From: Nocardiopsis sp. MG754419
GTDB lineage: Bacteria; Actinomycetota; Actinomycetes; Streptosporangiales; Streptosporangiaceae
Length of the DNA: 34,528 bases
Direction of reading: 5' to 3'
NCBI RefSeq assembly: GCF_018207095.1
Contig: NZ_QOCZ01000042.1
Coordinates: forward strand, 1 to 34,528
The notes below the pieces were generated by a model. It was not told the DNA's origin. It ran no database searches and worked only from the letters and a program-made list of their open reading frames with translations. The translations under genes were made by a program, and so were the position numbers. Shown here one piece after another: positions 8,661 to 17,074 of the stretch (the first letter of the stretch is position 1; every line of letters begins with the position of its first letter).

Positions 8661-9234
8661 GGGGAGGCAATCCCGGCTTGACCGGGGATCTCCGGTGATC
8701 CGAACCACAGGTCGGAAGGGCCTGATGGTGCGCGATCCTCGGGCTCGTGAAGGCGCTCACACGCCCCTGCGCGGGGCGTCCCGCACGGGGGCGTGCGCCG
8801 GGCCTTGGGGCGGTCCCACATCCGGTGCCCCGGCGGTCCCGGGTGTGGTGGTCTCGCGCGGGACGGCTCCGTCGACGGGGCGCGCGGCACGCCGACGTGG
8901 ACGTCCATGATCACGAGGGCCGGTGGCGAGGAGGCGCGTGGTCGGGCGGGTGGCCTGTGCGCGTCGCGAGGCGCGCGGCTCGGCTGAGTGGAGACCCGGG
9001 GACGGCAGGGGCGGGGCCGGCGTGGGCGTCGACCTATGCTGCCGGTGGCGACCGTGGCGTGGCTCGGGTGGCGGTGGGGCCGGCCTGATCCCCGCCGCTG
9101 CGCGGGGCGGGAGCGGCTCGGGTGCGGCCCGGGCCCGGGGAAGGGACGAACCGCCGCGGGTCTGGGGCGTCGCCGTTTCGGCGTGCGCACGGAGCGGTCG
9201 ACCCGGGGTCGGCCGCTCACCCCGTGACGGGGGT

Positions 9235-9256
9235 GCGCCACCGGGCACGGTGGCGC
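9235..9256 (-). terminator. Terminator after the small HTH gene
   Basis: A perfect 9-base inverted repeat (9235-9243 with 9248-9256) with a 4-base loop, 60 bases past the stop of the minus-strand gene at 9317-9679. Confidence 0.6.
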
Positions 9257-9316
9257 GGTGGAGGGCCCGTTTCGCGAGGCGGAGGGCGCCACCACGGCCC
9301 CCGGTGGGGCCGGCGG

Positions 9317-9679
9317 TCAGCCGGGTCGGACCTCGTCGACGGTGCTCGGCCGGGCGTCCTCGACGGCGCGCGCGGCGCGACGCAGCCGGTGCCACGAGGT
9401 GGCCCAGCGCAGGCGTTCGCCCTCGTCGGTGCCCACACAGGCGGTCACGAAGGCCATGAGGAACACGTAACCCGGGAGGTTCGTGCCCTCCAGAGCCCGG
9501 CGGAACGTCTCGGCGCTGACCACGCCGCCGCACTTGTACTCCAGCTCCAGGTAGGACCAGTCACCGGCCCAGACGAGGTAGAGACGCATGGTCAGCAGGA
9601 ACTCGTCCGGGGTCCGGGCGTCCATGGGGTTGGGACGCTGTTCCGGTTCGGGGCGCGCGTGTGTCGTGGGTGTGCTCAT
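9317..9679 (-). CDS. Small XRE/HTH-like protein
   Basis: A 120-residue protein. After a Pro-rich N-terminus, residues 25-105 resemble the helix-turn-helix module found at the start of many actinomycete regulators and signalling proteins: DEFLLTMRLYLVWAG (first helix), YLELEYKCGG, SAETFRRALEG (recognition-like helix), then LPGYVFLMAFVTAC and a Trp/Arg-rich helix. In larger relatives this module precedes other domains; here it stands alone. A role in DNA binding is an inference. The ATG is not preceded by a clear ribosome site, so the start is uncertain, but downstream alternatives are no better. It has its own terminator and a long upstream region. Confidence 0.65.
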   Translation of the reverse strand: MSTPTTHARPEPEQRPNPMDARTPDEFLLTMRLYLVWAGDWSYLELEYKCGGVVSAETFRRALEGTNLPGYVFLMAFVTACVGTDEGERLRWATSWHRLRRAARAVEDARPSTVDEVRPG

Positions 9680-10187
9680 GAGAGGGAAATGGACGCGGTC
9701 CGCCCGACCGGTCCGGGGCAGTGAACGGTTCGGGCCGGTCGGTTCGAGGAGGCCTGGGACACTCACTCGGTCTCCTTTTCGGCGGTCACCAAGACGGCCA
9801 AGAGCATGGAAAAGACTCTCCAGCGCCCGTACGACACGGGCGCGGACAAGGGGGTTTCGTGAACGGCGATCGCCGGAGGGGGGTTGTGGCGGGAACGCCG
9901 GATGATCGATTACAGGGGAATCTACCCGATGGAGGGGACACACGAAAGCGCCTGGTGTCCGGGTTTGTGGGAGGCGTACGTCTCTTTCCGACACGGTCGG
10001 TTCGCCATGGCCCGTCCCTCTTAGGAACTTTTCTGAGAAACCGACGCAAAGGTGATCTGACGTACCACCGAAAACGTCCGCAATGCCGGGAACTTTCTTT
10101 TCCCTGTTCACTCGGGTCTTTCGGAAGAATACTCCTTCCGGGGCGTGAAAAGGAAGGTCCGAAATAGGATGTTAAGGGCGACCGAAA
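9680..10187. other. Relatively AT-rich gene-free stretch
   Basis: The DNA at about 9890-10200 is visibly less GC-rich than its surroundings and has no frame with protein character. It lies upstream of the small HTH gene and downstream of the phosphatase gene, both on the minus strand, so it probably carries the HTH-gene promoter. A 6-base stem with 7-base loop (10122-10127 with 10135-10140) may end transcription from the phosphatase gene. I cannot place a promoter with confidence. Confidence 0.4.
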
Positions 10188-10934
10188 CTAGGGATTCCAC
10201 CAGAGGGCGGTCGCGTCGTCCCGTTCCTTGCCGCGCGGGAAGCGCCGGCCCGCCGGATCGGCCGCCTCCAGCGACCGGACCCGCTCGATCAACGTCCCCG
10301 GGCCCTGAGCACGGGCCAGCGCGAAGATCCCCGCCCAGGACAGGTCGCCGAACACCTCGACCGTCCTGCTCGCCCCGTCGGTCATCACCAGGAACGGGGC
10401 CCGGGGCAGGGTGCCGGTCAGCGCCTCGTCGGCGGCCCGAGGGTCGGCCCCCGCCGTCCAGAAACCGCCCGGCACGTTGCGCCAGGCCCGGATCGCCGTC
10501 CCCGGGCCCACCCGTGGGCGCAGGTCGTCCAGACGGGTGTCCGCCACCAGCCGGACGTCCTCTCCGTCGTGGAAGAGCAGCACGGAGTCGGAGAGCACCA
10601 GGTACTCCACCGCCTCGTCCCGCACACGGACCGCCACCACCGTGGCCGAGGGCGTCTCCCGGACGGTGAGGTCACAGGTCCGCTCGTGGGCGGCGGCGGT
10701 GGACGTGATCGCCTCCGCCAGGGCCGCGCGCAGGGGAGACCCCGCGTCCAGTTCCGTCAACAGCCGGGTGCCGAGCCGCCGCGCGTGCCAGGCGAGCCCG
10801 TGGACACAGCCGTTGTCCTCGTCCCGTGGCGCGCTGACGCCGTCGAGCACGACCCCGCAGGTGCCGGTCACCGCGGCGAAGTCCTCGTTGGGACGATCCG
10901 GGGCGGCGGCTTCGGAGGACAGGAGGAAGGGCAC
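10188..10934 (-). CDS. PP2C-like protein phosphatase
   Basis: A 248-residue soluble protein with the spaced acidic motifs of metal-dependent PP2C phosphatases: RPNEDF (Glu17-Asp18), VLDGVSAP (Asp31-Gly32), VLSDS (113-117), MTDGASR (Asp186-Gly187) and RDDATALW (Asp239-Asp240). The core is near the minimum PP2C length. Such proteins remove phosphate from Ser/Thr and often counter Hanks-type kinases or control anti-sigma factors. No kinase lies in this window, so the target is unknown. The GTG start at 10934 has AGGACG just upstream. It could be a non-catalytic PP2C fold, but the metal-site aspartates appear present. Confidence 0.8.
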   Translation of the reverse strand: MPFLLSSEAAAPDRPNEDFAAVTGTCGVVLDGVSAPRDEDNGCVHGLAWHARRLGTRLLTELDAGSPLRAALAEAITSTAAAHERTCDLTVRETPSATVVAVRVRDEAVEYLVLSDSVLLFHDGEDVRLVADTRLDDLRPRVGPGTAIRAWRNVPGGFWTAGADPRAADEALTGTLPRAPFLVMTDGASRTVEVFGDLSWAGIFALARAQGPGTLIERVRSLEAADPAGRRFPRGKERDDATALWWNP

Positions 10935-11021
10935 GGCTTCGTCCTACCCGGGGTCGGCGACCGCACCCATGACGGCGGGGCCGGCCCGATCATTCCGGCC
11001 GACCCCGCGTGGACACGTGTC

Positions 11022-11774
11022 TCAGCGCACGACCACGGTGGCGTGCACGTCCAGGTGGCCCTGTTCCCAGAGCCAGTCCATGGCGGCCAGGCTGACCCGG
11101 GCGCAGCCCTTGGACGCCGGCTGCGCGGGGACGCTGGGGTACCCGTGCACGGCGATGCCGCCGTTGAAGTACTTGGGCCGGTAGAGCGCGCCGTACGGCC
11201 CCGGGTCCCAGGAGTCGACGTCCCGGAAGACCGCGTAGCTCCCCTCCGGGGTGACGGCGATCCGCTCGTCGCCGTCGGAGCCCTCATAGGGCTGACCGGA
11301 GCCGGTGGAGGTATGGATGACGCTCTGTACCTCGCCGTCGGTGACGACGAGCAGGAGCTGGCGCTCCAGGTCGATCTCCACCACCGAGCCGGAGTCCGTG
11401 GAGGCGGAGGGGACGGTTCCCTCGTCCAGGGCGGCGCGCGTGGCCGGGCCGACGATGCCGTCCCGGTCGATCCCGGCGGCCTTCTGGAGGGCCAGGACGG
11501 CGTGCTCGGTGTGCAGACCGAATTCGCCGTCCGCACCGTCGATCCAGTAGCCGAGTTCGCTCAGTCGTTCCTGGAGGGCCTGCACCTGCGGTCCGGATTG
11601 GCCGGTCCGCAGTTCCGCGGTGATGGGGGTGGACGCCGAGGCGACCGCCGGGGCCGGGGCGGCGTGGGCCGGTGAGGCGACCAGGGAGGCCCCCAGGGCC
11701 AGGGCACAGGCCGGGCCGAGGAGAAGGGTCGTTCGGATGGGGTTCCGTGCGTAGAGTGATCGAGGGGAGACCAT
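11022..11774 (-). CDS. Secreted L,D-transpeptidase with peptidoglycan-binding domain
   Basis: A 250-residue exported enzyme. Residues 1-38 are a signal peptide ending in PAHA. Residues 57-117 are a PG_binding_1 domain (VQALQERLSELGYWIDG, then FGLHTEHAVLALQ). Residues 130-250 are the YkuD catalytic domain, with His210 in AVHGY and the Ser-x-Gly-Cys-x-Arg signature SKGCAR (221-226); Cys224 is the nucleophile. Family role: it forms 3-3 cross-links or attaches proteins to peptidoglycan, giving beta-lactam-tolerant cross-linking. Here the peptidoglycan-binding domain precedes the catalytic one, and there is no Ig-like domain as in mycobacterial Ldt. No ribosome site is obvious before the ATG; a 10-base inverted repeat lies just upstream. 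Confidence 0.9.
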   Translation of the reverse strand: MVSPRSLYARNPIRTTLLLGPACALALGASLVASPAHAAPAPAVASASTPITAELRTGQSGPQVQALQERLSELGYWIDGADGEFGLHTEHAVLALQKAAGIDRDGIVGPATRAALDEGTVPSASTDSGSVVEIDLERQLLLVVTDGEVQSVIHTSTGSGQPYEGSDGDERIAVTPEGSYAVFRDVDSWDPGPYGALYRPKYFNGGIAVHGYPSVPAQPASKGCARVSLAAMDWLWEQGHLDVHATVVVR

Positions 11775-11787
11775 ACGTACTATTTAC

Positions 11788-11830
11788 CCACAGATTCGGG
11801 TTTCTTGGGTCTTCGCCATGGAATCTGTGG
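11788..11830 (-). repeat. Inverted repeat in front of the L,D-transpeptidase gene
   Basis: A perfect 10-base inverted repeat (11788-11797 with 11821-11830) with a 23-base spacer begins 14 bases upstream of the ATG. Its far arm touches a second perfect 10-base inverted repeat (11829-11838 with 11872-11881), sharing two bases. The two could be an operator pair or alternative RNA stems. Confidence 0.5.
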
Positions 11831-11910
11831 ACGACCGGCCGAGCGCCGCGCGCGGTTCCGCCCACGATCGACCGGTCGTCCCCCGTGTGCGGCCGCGCGG
11901 GGCCGGGGGC

Positions 11911-12741
11911 TCAGACGAACGGATGTCCCGTCCGTTCGTGCAGGGAGCGGGCGACCTGGGCGAGGGCCCGACAGCGGGCGAACTCCACCGGTGTGAAGGG
12001 GAGATCGGCGCGGTGGACGGAGAACGTACCGCCGTCCGGCGCCGGGAGCACCATCATGGTTCCGGTCATCTCAGGGTGATCGTTTCGGTCATCCGAAGCG
12101 GGGGTGTGGCGTACGTCCCGGGCCGCGGTCAGCGCGCTCAGACAGCGTTCCACGGTGGTCGTTCCGCTGACCAACGCCTCCACCAGGGTCAGGGTCCGGC
12201 TCGTGGTGTCGCTGAGTTCGTGCACGTCCGCCGGGCGGACCACCGCCGAACGTCCACCCGCCTCGCGCACGGCCCGGTACAGGTCGGCCTCGTCGACCCC
12301 GGCCGGGGCGCTCACGAAGAACTCGTCGACGGCGTCGCCGCCGCCGGGGTGCACCTGCATGAGGCGGATGTCGACGCCGAGCGCGGCGAACCCCACGGTC
12401 AGCGCGGCGAGGCCGCCCGGCACGTCGGCCACGGTGACCCGCACCCCCCAGAGACGGTCGTCGACGGCCGGGCGGTGGTCGGTGGTGACGGTCCTCGTCG
12501 GTGCGTTGCGGGGGCGTCGGTGCCCCCGCCGGTGTCGGTGCCATCGGTGTAGGAGGGAGAGGACGAGGAGCATCGTCCCCAGCACGATCAGGCCTCGGAC
12601 CCCATCGTCGCTGTGCCCGAGGGAGACCACCAGCAGGTGGGCCGCGCCCGCGGCGAACAACAGGGTCCCCAGCTCCAGCACCTCGCGACCGAGGAAGCCG
12701 GGGCGGTCGTCGGTTCCATGGCTGCCCATCGAAGCGTCCAT
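11911..12741 (-). CDS. Membrane-associated ACT-domain protein
   Basis: With the start at 12741 the protein is 276 residues. Residues 21-42 and 50-66 are hydrophobic helices, followed by a short Arg/His-rich stretch. Residues 97-170 look like an ACT domain: WGVRVTVADVPGGLAALTVG is the ligand-binding first strand and helix, and VDIRLMQVHP the second strand. ACT domains bind amino acids or similar effectors and regulate attached partners. The C-terminal 100 residues are not recognised. The predicted arrangement is a membrane anchor holding a cytosolic sensor. The start is uncertain: the frame is open to a GTG at 12822, and an ATG at 12729 is possible; none has a strong ribosome site. Confidence 0.65.
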   Translation of the reverse strand: MDASMGSHGTDDRPGFLGREVLELGTLLFAAGAAHLLVVSLGHSDDGVRGLIVLGTMLLVLSLLHRWHRHRRGHRRPRNAPTRTVTTDHRPAVDDRLWGVRVTVADVPGGLAALTVGFAALGVDIRLMQVHPGGGDAVDEFFVSAPAGVDEADLYRAVREAGGRSAVVRPADVHELSDTTSRTLTLVEALVSGTTTVERCLSALTAARDVRHTPASDDRNDHPEMTGTMMVLPAPDGGTFSVHRADLPFTPVEFARCRALAQVARSLHERTGHPFV

Positions 12742-12882
12742 GCCCCGACGGTGCCAAGGCGAGATTGCGTCCACACGACGTTCTGTGACGCCGGAGTAAC
12801 GACAGGGAGTGACGACGGTCACGCTCCGTCGCTCCGCAGGTCGGCGTGACCGCCCGAGGACGGGACCGTCCCGGACCCGTCC

Positions 12883-14145
12883 TCAGGCGCGCCGGTCCTC
12901 GGGGCGGGCGGGCCCGGCGTCGTGCACCGGGCCGGAGGTGGTCGAGGGCAGGCGCGGCCCGTCCGCCCACCGGTCCGCCACCACCTTGGTGAAGGGCCCC
13001 GCGCCGGGATCCCCGTGCCCGGGTGTCATCGCCACGATCCGTTCGGCGACCTCCTCCTCAGGGGGTGCGTCGCCCGGCTCCCGCACGACGTCATCGTCCA
13101 CGGCGGGGACGGCGCCCCAGGGTGGGGTCACCGTCCGGTGCAGCACCGAGACCACGTCCGCGGCGACACCCGGCGGGTCGCTCCAACAGGAGGCGTGTTC
13201 GAAGAGGACCTGGCCCGGGGAGCGGGGCACCAGCGAACGTCGCAGCTCCGTGTCGGCGTCGCCGAGGTCGTAGGCCACGACCAGGGCGTCCGAGCGCTCC
13301 GGGTCGACCGGGACCACCGGCAGGTCGAGCAGTCGCGCCGCGGCCAGCCCCAGGACGCGACTGGAGCGGTCCGGCAGAGGCATCACCGCGTCGGGGGACC
13401 GACCGGCCGCCGAGAGGATCGCGGCCAGGTCCGCGATCCCGGTGCGGCGGCTCCGGAGGTCGTCCTCAAGGTGGGCGTACCGGCCGTTCGTCGTCGTGTC
13501 GGGGTCGTGCCGAGGGATCCGGCCCAGCACGGCGCCGGTCAGGGCGAAGTGCCATCCGCGCAGGTCGTCGCCGTCCATGGGGCCGGCCTCCCGTGCCGCC
13601 TCGGCACGTTCCACCATCCGCGTCACCCGATCGTGCGCCAGGTCCCAGGACTCGTCCTCGGGGGTGGGCAGGTCGGTCAGGATCCGTCGCGCGGCGTCGA
13701 TGTCACCGGAGCACAGTGTGTTGTAGGCCAACAGGTAACCGCCGGGCCAGTCGGGCAGCTCCCCGGACCACGCGCGCAGCGCCCGCACGGCGTCCGCGTG
13801 GCGCTCCAGGTCCTCCAACGCCGAGATCAGTTCCCACAGGACCGGAACGGCGTCCGGTGCGCGGTCCCGGGCCGTCCTCAGCGCGGGGACCGCGAGGTGC
13901 GGCAGCCCCGCCTCCAGACAGACGTGTCCGAAGTCGAAGCAGGTCGCGGGGTCGTCCGGGTGCTCCCTGAGCTCCTGCGCCGCCGTCGTGAGTTCCGGGA
14001 GGTCGGCGGAGCGTCCGAGGGCGCCGACGAAACGGGCGAGGTCCGCCGCGGGGAGGTCGTCCGCTCCGGTCCGCAGCGCGTCGACCGCATGGCCCACGTC
14101 ACCGGACTCCAGGGCCCGCCAGGCCTGTTCGAGGTCTGCCGTCAC
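12883..14145 (-). CDS. TPR-repeat protein of unknown function
   Basis: A 420-residue soluble protein. The first 200 residues are alpha-helical repeats of the tetratricopeptide kind, e.g. LEQAWRALESGDVGHAVDAL, HVCLEAGLPHLAVPALRTA and ALEDLERHADAVRALRA. The second half is not recognised; it includes LAAILSAAGRSPDAVMPLPD and a hydrophobic LGLAAARLLDLPVVPVDP stretch that might bind a ligand, and it ends in a Pro/Arg-rich tail. TPR proteins generally bind partner proteins. The GTG at 14145 has AGAGG 8 bases upstream, better than the ATG at 14196. The adjacent anti-sigma/sigma pair is 250 bases upstream on the same strand, but nothing ties the functions together. Confidence 0.6.
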   Translation of the reverse strand: MTADLEQAWRALESGDVGHAVDALRTGADDLPAADLARFVGALGRSADLPELTTAAQELREHPDDPATCFDFGHVCLEAGLPHLAVPALRTARDRAPDAVPVLWELISALEDLERHADAVRALRAWSGELPDWPGGYLLAYNTLCSGDIDAARRILTDLPTPEDESWDLAHDRVTRMVERAEAAREAGPMDGDDLRGWHFALTGAVLGRIPRHDPDTTTNGRYAHLEDDLRSRRTGIADLAAILSAAGRSPDAVMPLPDRSSRVLGLAAARLLDLPVVPVDPERSDALVVAYDLGDADTELRRSLVPRSPGQVLFEHASCWSDPPGVAADVVSVLHRTVTPPWGAVPAVDDDVVREPGDAPPEEEVAERIVAMTPGHGDPGAGPFTKVVADRWADGPRLPSTTSGPVHDAGPARPEDRRA

Positions 14146-14396
14146 GATGTGCCTCTCGCCAATCGGGTACGGGGTGTCGGGCGATGGATGCCCCACAGTG
14201 GTCCGACGAACGCCGGTCGCCCGGGGTTCGCGGGAGGGCGTTCCCCACGGTGCGGGGTGTGAAGCGGGTCGAACGTCGGATCGGGGGCGGGGCGGAGGTC
14301 GCGCCGGTGATCGACCGCCCGGGGTGGGGCGCGCCGGTGCCGACGCGGGCGGACCCCGCCGAGGTCGCGTGCGGTCACCCGGCCGGGCGCTCCGGT

Positions 14397-14939
14397 TCAG
14401 AGCGACTCGATGACGTCCGTGACGTCGATGTCGATCCGGGCGACGCGCAGCCCCAGCCGCTCGTGCACGAACGACGTCATGTCCCGCCGCGCCCTGCCGG
14501 TGGCCTCGGGGATGGGGACCCCGACCAGGACCCGGGCGGTCGCGGAGACGACGATCCCGTCATCGGTCCTCTCGACGTGGCAGCGGCCGAGGACCAGTTC
14601 CCCGGCCGGGCGCACGGTGGCGCGCAGCATCGCCGCCACCGCGGAGCGGCGGATCTCGGTCCGCCCCGACGCCCCCTCACCGAGGGGGACGGCGCCGACG
14701 GAGCGGCCCTCGGCGCGGACCGCGCGCATGACGTCGTCGAGCAGACCGGGGGGTGCGGTGACCAGGGGTCGGTCCGCCAACGCGGCCAGCAGTGGTCCGA
14801 ACTCCTCGGCGGCGGCCCGGCAGTGCGGGCAGGTGCGTTCGTGTGCGGTCGCGGCGTCCGCGCGCAGGTGTTCCAGGAGCGCGTCGGGCGAGGTTCCGCA
14901 GGGCAGCCGATCGTGGTCGTCGGACGGATCTACCGCCAT
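14397..14939 (-). CDS. Anti-sigma-like zinc finger fused to an Asp23-like domain
   Basis: A 180-residue protein with no membrane helix. His33-x3-Cys37-x2-Cys40 (HERTCPHC), inside an acidic helical N-terminus, is the zinc-binding anti-sigma signature. Residues 92-177 align by eye with Asp23: GRTEIRRSAVAAML, GIVVSATARVLVGVPIPE and RLGLRVARIDIDVTDV match the strand-helix-strand pattern of the Asp23 encoded across the divergent promoter. The gene overlaps the sigma gene by 10 bases, so the pair is probably co-translated. Inference: the N-terminal part restrains the ECF sigma factor, and the Asp23-like part couples it to the membrane Asp23 complex. The fold calls are by motif only; a simple Asp23 protein with an extra Cys/His motif is possible. 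Confidence 0.75.
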   Translation of the reverse strand: MAVDPSDDHDRLPCGTSPDALLEHLRADAATAHERTCPHCRAAAEEFGPLLAALADRPLVTAPPGLLDDVMRAVRAEGRSVGAVPLGEGASGRTEIRRSAVAAMLRATVRPAGELVLGRCHVERTDDGIVVSATARVLVGVPIPEATGRARRDMTSFVHERLGLRVARIDIDVTDVIESL

Positions 14940-15481
14940 GATTCAAGCGCCTCCACGAGATGGGTACGCGCGCGGTGGATGCGTCCGCGTACGGCGGTCG
15001 GGGTCGTGTCGACGATCTCCGCTATCTCCTCATATCCCAATCCTTCCATTTCTTTGAGAACCCAGCAGATCCGCTGTGGGGGCGGCAACCCCGCCAGGGC
15101 CTTCACGAGCGCCTGATGCAGGTCCGTGGCCAGGGCCCGGTCGGCGGGGCCGGCCGACCGTTCCTCGTACTTGTCCTCCTCCGGCGCGTCCGGGGCCTCG
15201 GGCCTTCGGGCCCGCACCGCGTTGAGCGCCAGGCGACCGACGATCCGGTACAGCCAGGCCCGGAACGTCTGCGGGTCCCGCAGGTCCGGGAGCCTGCGCC
15301 AGGCGGTGATGAGGGCCTCCTGCGCGGTGTCGCGCGCCTCGGCCGCATCGCCGAGAGTACGCAGGGCGATGCGGTAGACGGAGTCCTGGTGCAGGCGGAC
15401 GAGGCGCTCGAAGGCGTGTTCGTCGCCGTCCTGCGCCCGCTCCACGAGCAGGCTCTCCGGCGGTTCGGTGTCCGTGTGCAT
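14930..15481 (-). CDS. ECF RNA polymerase sigma factor
   Basis: A 183-residue sigma-70 family protein of ECF type. Region 2 is about residues 23-92 (AFERLVRLHQDSVYRIAL, AQEALITAWRRLPDL, FRAWLYRIVGRLALN), and region 4 about 122-180 (LAGLPPPQRICWVLKEMEG, GYEEIAEIVDTT, AVRGRIHRARTHL). A charged linker lies between them. It recruits RNA polymerase to its regulon, and the overlapping downstream gene is its likely anti-sigma. The ATG at 15481 lacks a clear ribosome site; a GTG at 15445 (VERAQDGDEHAF) has GGAGAG about 9 bases upstream and could be the true start. The 212-base divergent region toward asp23 probably holds promoters for both sides, perhaps including an autoregulated one; I could not place it. 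Confidence 0.9.
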   Translation of the reverse strand: MHTDTEPPESLLVERAQDGDEHAFERLVRLHQDSVYRIALRTLGDAAEARDTAQEALITAWRRLPDLRDPQTFRAWLYRIVGRLALNAVRARRPEAPDAPEEDKYEERSAGPADRALATDLHQALVKALAGLPPPQRICWVLKEMEGLGYEEIAEIVDTTPTAVRGRIHRARTHLVEALESWR

Positions 15482-15693
15482 CTGTTGGGAGCCGGCTTTC
15501 CCGCGTCGGTGGGCTACCTTTCGCCACCAGTTAACTACAGGTGGTCGGAATCGCGCGGTACAAATATGTGGCGCAGGTCACATCACATCGAGCGTGAGCC
15601 TCACCCCCTCCTCCGTGTCCTTCACACGTACGGACTTCACTTCGGCCCCACAGGAGCCCACGGCTCCGGAGCCACGAACCACCAGGAGCGCAC

Positions 15694-16194
15694 ATGGCCG
15701 CCAAGAACACCGAGAGCGCCCGGACCGACCTCCAGGAGGCCGGCGGAGCCACGAGTTCGGCCAACGCCCCGGTCCTGCGGACGGACCGGAACGTCGCCGG
15801 CACCGAGGGTCGGACCGAGATCGCCGACCACGTCGTCGCCAAGATCGCGGGCATGGCCGCGCGCGAGGTCGGCGGCGTGCACCGGATGGGCGGGGGAGCG
15901 GGGCGCGCCTTCGACGCCGTCCGCGAGCGCATCCCCGGCTCCACCTCCACCAGCACGGCCGCCCGGGGGGTCGCCGTCGAGGTCGGCCAGACCCAGACCG
16001 CCGTGGACATCCACCTGATCGTCGACTACGGCATCTCCATCCCCGACCTGGCCGCGGTGGTCCGCCGCAACGTCACCGCCGCCGTGGAGCGCATGACCGG
16101 TCTGGAGGTCACCGAGGTCAACATCACGATCGACGACATCCACCTGCCCGACGAGGAGGGCCAGGAGTCCTCCGCCGAGCCGCGGGTCCGTTGA
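15694..16194 (+). CDS. Asp23/Gls24 family envelope stress protein
   Basis: A 166-residue protein with the Asp23 domain at about 40-155: GRTEIADHVVAKIAGMAAREVGGV, then RGVAVEVGQTQTAVDIHLIV, ISIPDLAAVVRRNV and GLEVTEVNITIDDIHL. The N-terminal 35 residues are Ala/Thr-rich and flexible, and the C-terminus is acidic. In staphylococci Asp23 is membrane-associated through AmaP and is linked to cell-envelope stress. Here it is the first of four tightly packed genes ending in an amaP-like gene, which supports the same role. CAGGAG precedes the ATG. The opposite strand carries the ECF sigma factor, so its operon may belong to that regulon. Confidence 0.9.
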   Translation: MAAKNTESARTDLQEAGGATSSANAPVLRTDRNVAGTEGRTEIADHVVAKIAGMAAREVGGVHRMGGGAGRAFDAVRERIPGSTSTSTAARGVAVEVGQTQTAVDIHLIVDYGISIPDLAAVVRRNVTAAVERMTGLEVTEVNITIDDIHLPDEEGQESSAEPRVR

Positions 16195-16232
16195 TCACCG
16201 TCCTCCCCCACACGATGTAAGGAGCTCGAACG

Positions 16233-16418
16233 ATGTGGTCGATCGTCGGACTGGCCTACGGTTCGCTTCTGGGTCTGGTGGCCTACTTCGGTGGGTTCGG
16301 GGCGTTCCTCCTCGTGCTTCTCCTCGGGATCGCCGGGTTCCTGGCCGGGCGTGCCTTCGAGGGCAAGACCGATCTGTCCACCCTCTTCTCACGGGAGGAC
16401 GGGGGCGCGCGATGGTGA
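16233..16418 (+). CDS. Small membrane protein of the Asp23 cluster (DUF2273-like)
   Basis: A 61-residue protein, nearly all hydrophobic: two helices (about 3-20 and 22-40) with the small-residue stretch LLLGIAGFLAGRAFEGK, then a short polar tail. Small DUF2273-type proteins next to Asp23 and AmaP are common in Gram-positive bacteria, and their exact role is unsettled. AAGGAG lies 9-10 bases before the ATG. The stop overlaps the start of the next gene (ATGGTGA), so the two are translationally coupled. Confidence 0.8.
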   Translation: MWSIVGLAYGSLLGLVAYFGGFGAFLLVLLLGIAGFLAGRAFEGKTDLSTLFSREDGGARW

Positions 16419-17074
16419 CCACGGACGTCCGTGACGCCTCCCCGCCTCCGGACGGGGCCGCTCCCACGGGTGCGCCCTCGGCCGCGGGTTCCGCGGAGGC
16501 GCGGACGGCCCGGCGTCACGCCATCCGCACCTTCCGGCCGCGGCGGTCCCTGCCCGCCGTCCTGGTCGGCACGGTGATCGTGCTGATCGCGGTGGCCGCC
16601 GCGGCCGAGGTGATCGGCTCCTTGGTCGGCGCCCCGCCATGGGTACCGCCGATGGAGCGGGTCACCGAACCGATCCTCGGTGCCCGCCTACACGATCCCG
16701 CAACCGTCATCGCCTCGCTGGTCGTCGCCGCGATCGGGCTGGCGTTGCTGCTCGGCGCGCTCGTGCCGGGCGGAGTCAGCCACGTGGTGCTGCGCACCGA
16801 CGACCGGGACCTGGTCGTCGGTCTGTCCCGGCGCGGCCTGGGCAGGGTCGTGGAGCAAGCGGCCCGGGAGGTCGACGGCGTCACGGGTGTCCGGGCCAGG
16901 GTGGGCCGCCGCACCGTCCGGGTCGCGGTGGACACTCCGGCCCGCGAGGACCCCGAGGTCGAGCTGAGGACCAGAGTGGCCGAACGGATCTCCGGACGCG
17001 TCACCGCACTGGACCCCTACCGGTCCGTGCGGGTTCGCGTCCGTGTCCACCGGATCGACGGGGGGCTCCGATGA
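16412..17074 (+). CDS. DUF6286-like membrane protein with Asp23-like C-terminus
   Basis: A 220-residue protein. A Pro/Ala-rich cytosolic head is followed by membrane helices at 47-72 and 97-119, then a soluble C-terminal domain (about 125-215). In that domain, EVDGVTGVRARVGRRTVRVAVDT and RVRVRVHR echo the strand-helix-strand pattern of Asp23. It fits the DUF6286 family found in actinomycete Asp23 clusters. Likely role: membrane anchor or partner for the Asp23 assembly at the inner face; no enzyme motif is visible. The ATG at 16412 overlaps the preceding stop, and its own stop overlaps the amaP start (ATGA), so all are co-translated. An Asp23-related fold is my inference from pattern only. Confidence 0.75.
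   Translation: MVTTDVRDASPPPDGAAPTGAPSAAGSAEARTARRHAIRTFRPRRSLPAVLVGTVIVLIAVAAAAEVIGSLVGAPPWVPPMERVTEPILGARLHDPATVIASLVVAAIGLALLLGALVPGGVSHVVLRTDDRDLVVGLSRRGLGRVVEQAAREVDGVTGVRARVGRRTVRVAVDTPAREDPEVELRTRVAERISGRVTALDPYRSVRVRVRVHRIDGGLR

Larger units (their letters stand above)
8527..9316. other. Gene-free stretch between the efflux gene and the HTH gene
   Basis: Apart from the possible leader ORF and its hairpins (8523-8660) and a terminator at 9235-9256, no gene is supported here. The longest frames encode Arg/Gly-rich low-complexity peptides without family features and look like shadows of high GC content. A 6-base stem with 6-base loop lies at 9090-9107. Confidence 0.45.

Noticed and set aside
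8923-9459. 178-codon Arg/Gly-rich plus-strand frame
   Set aside because: Low-complexity product, no start context, overlaps the terminator and end of the HTH gene on the other strand.
11775-11910. Possible c-di-AMP riboswitch before the L,D-transpeptidase gene
   Set aside because: The paired regions exist, but the conserved core words expected for that class were not found.
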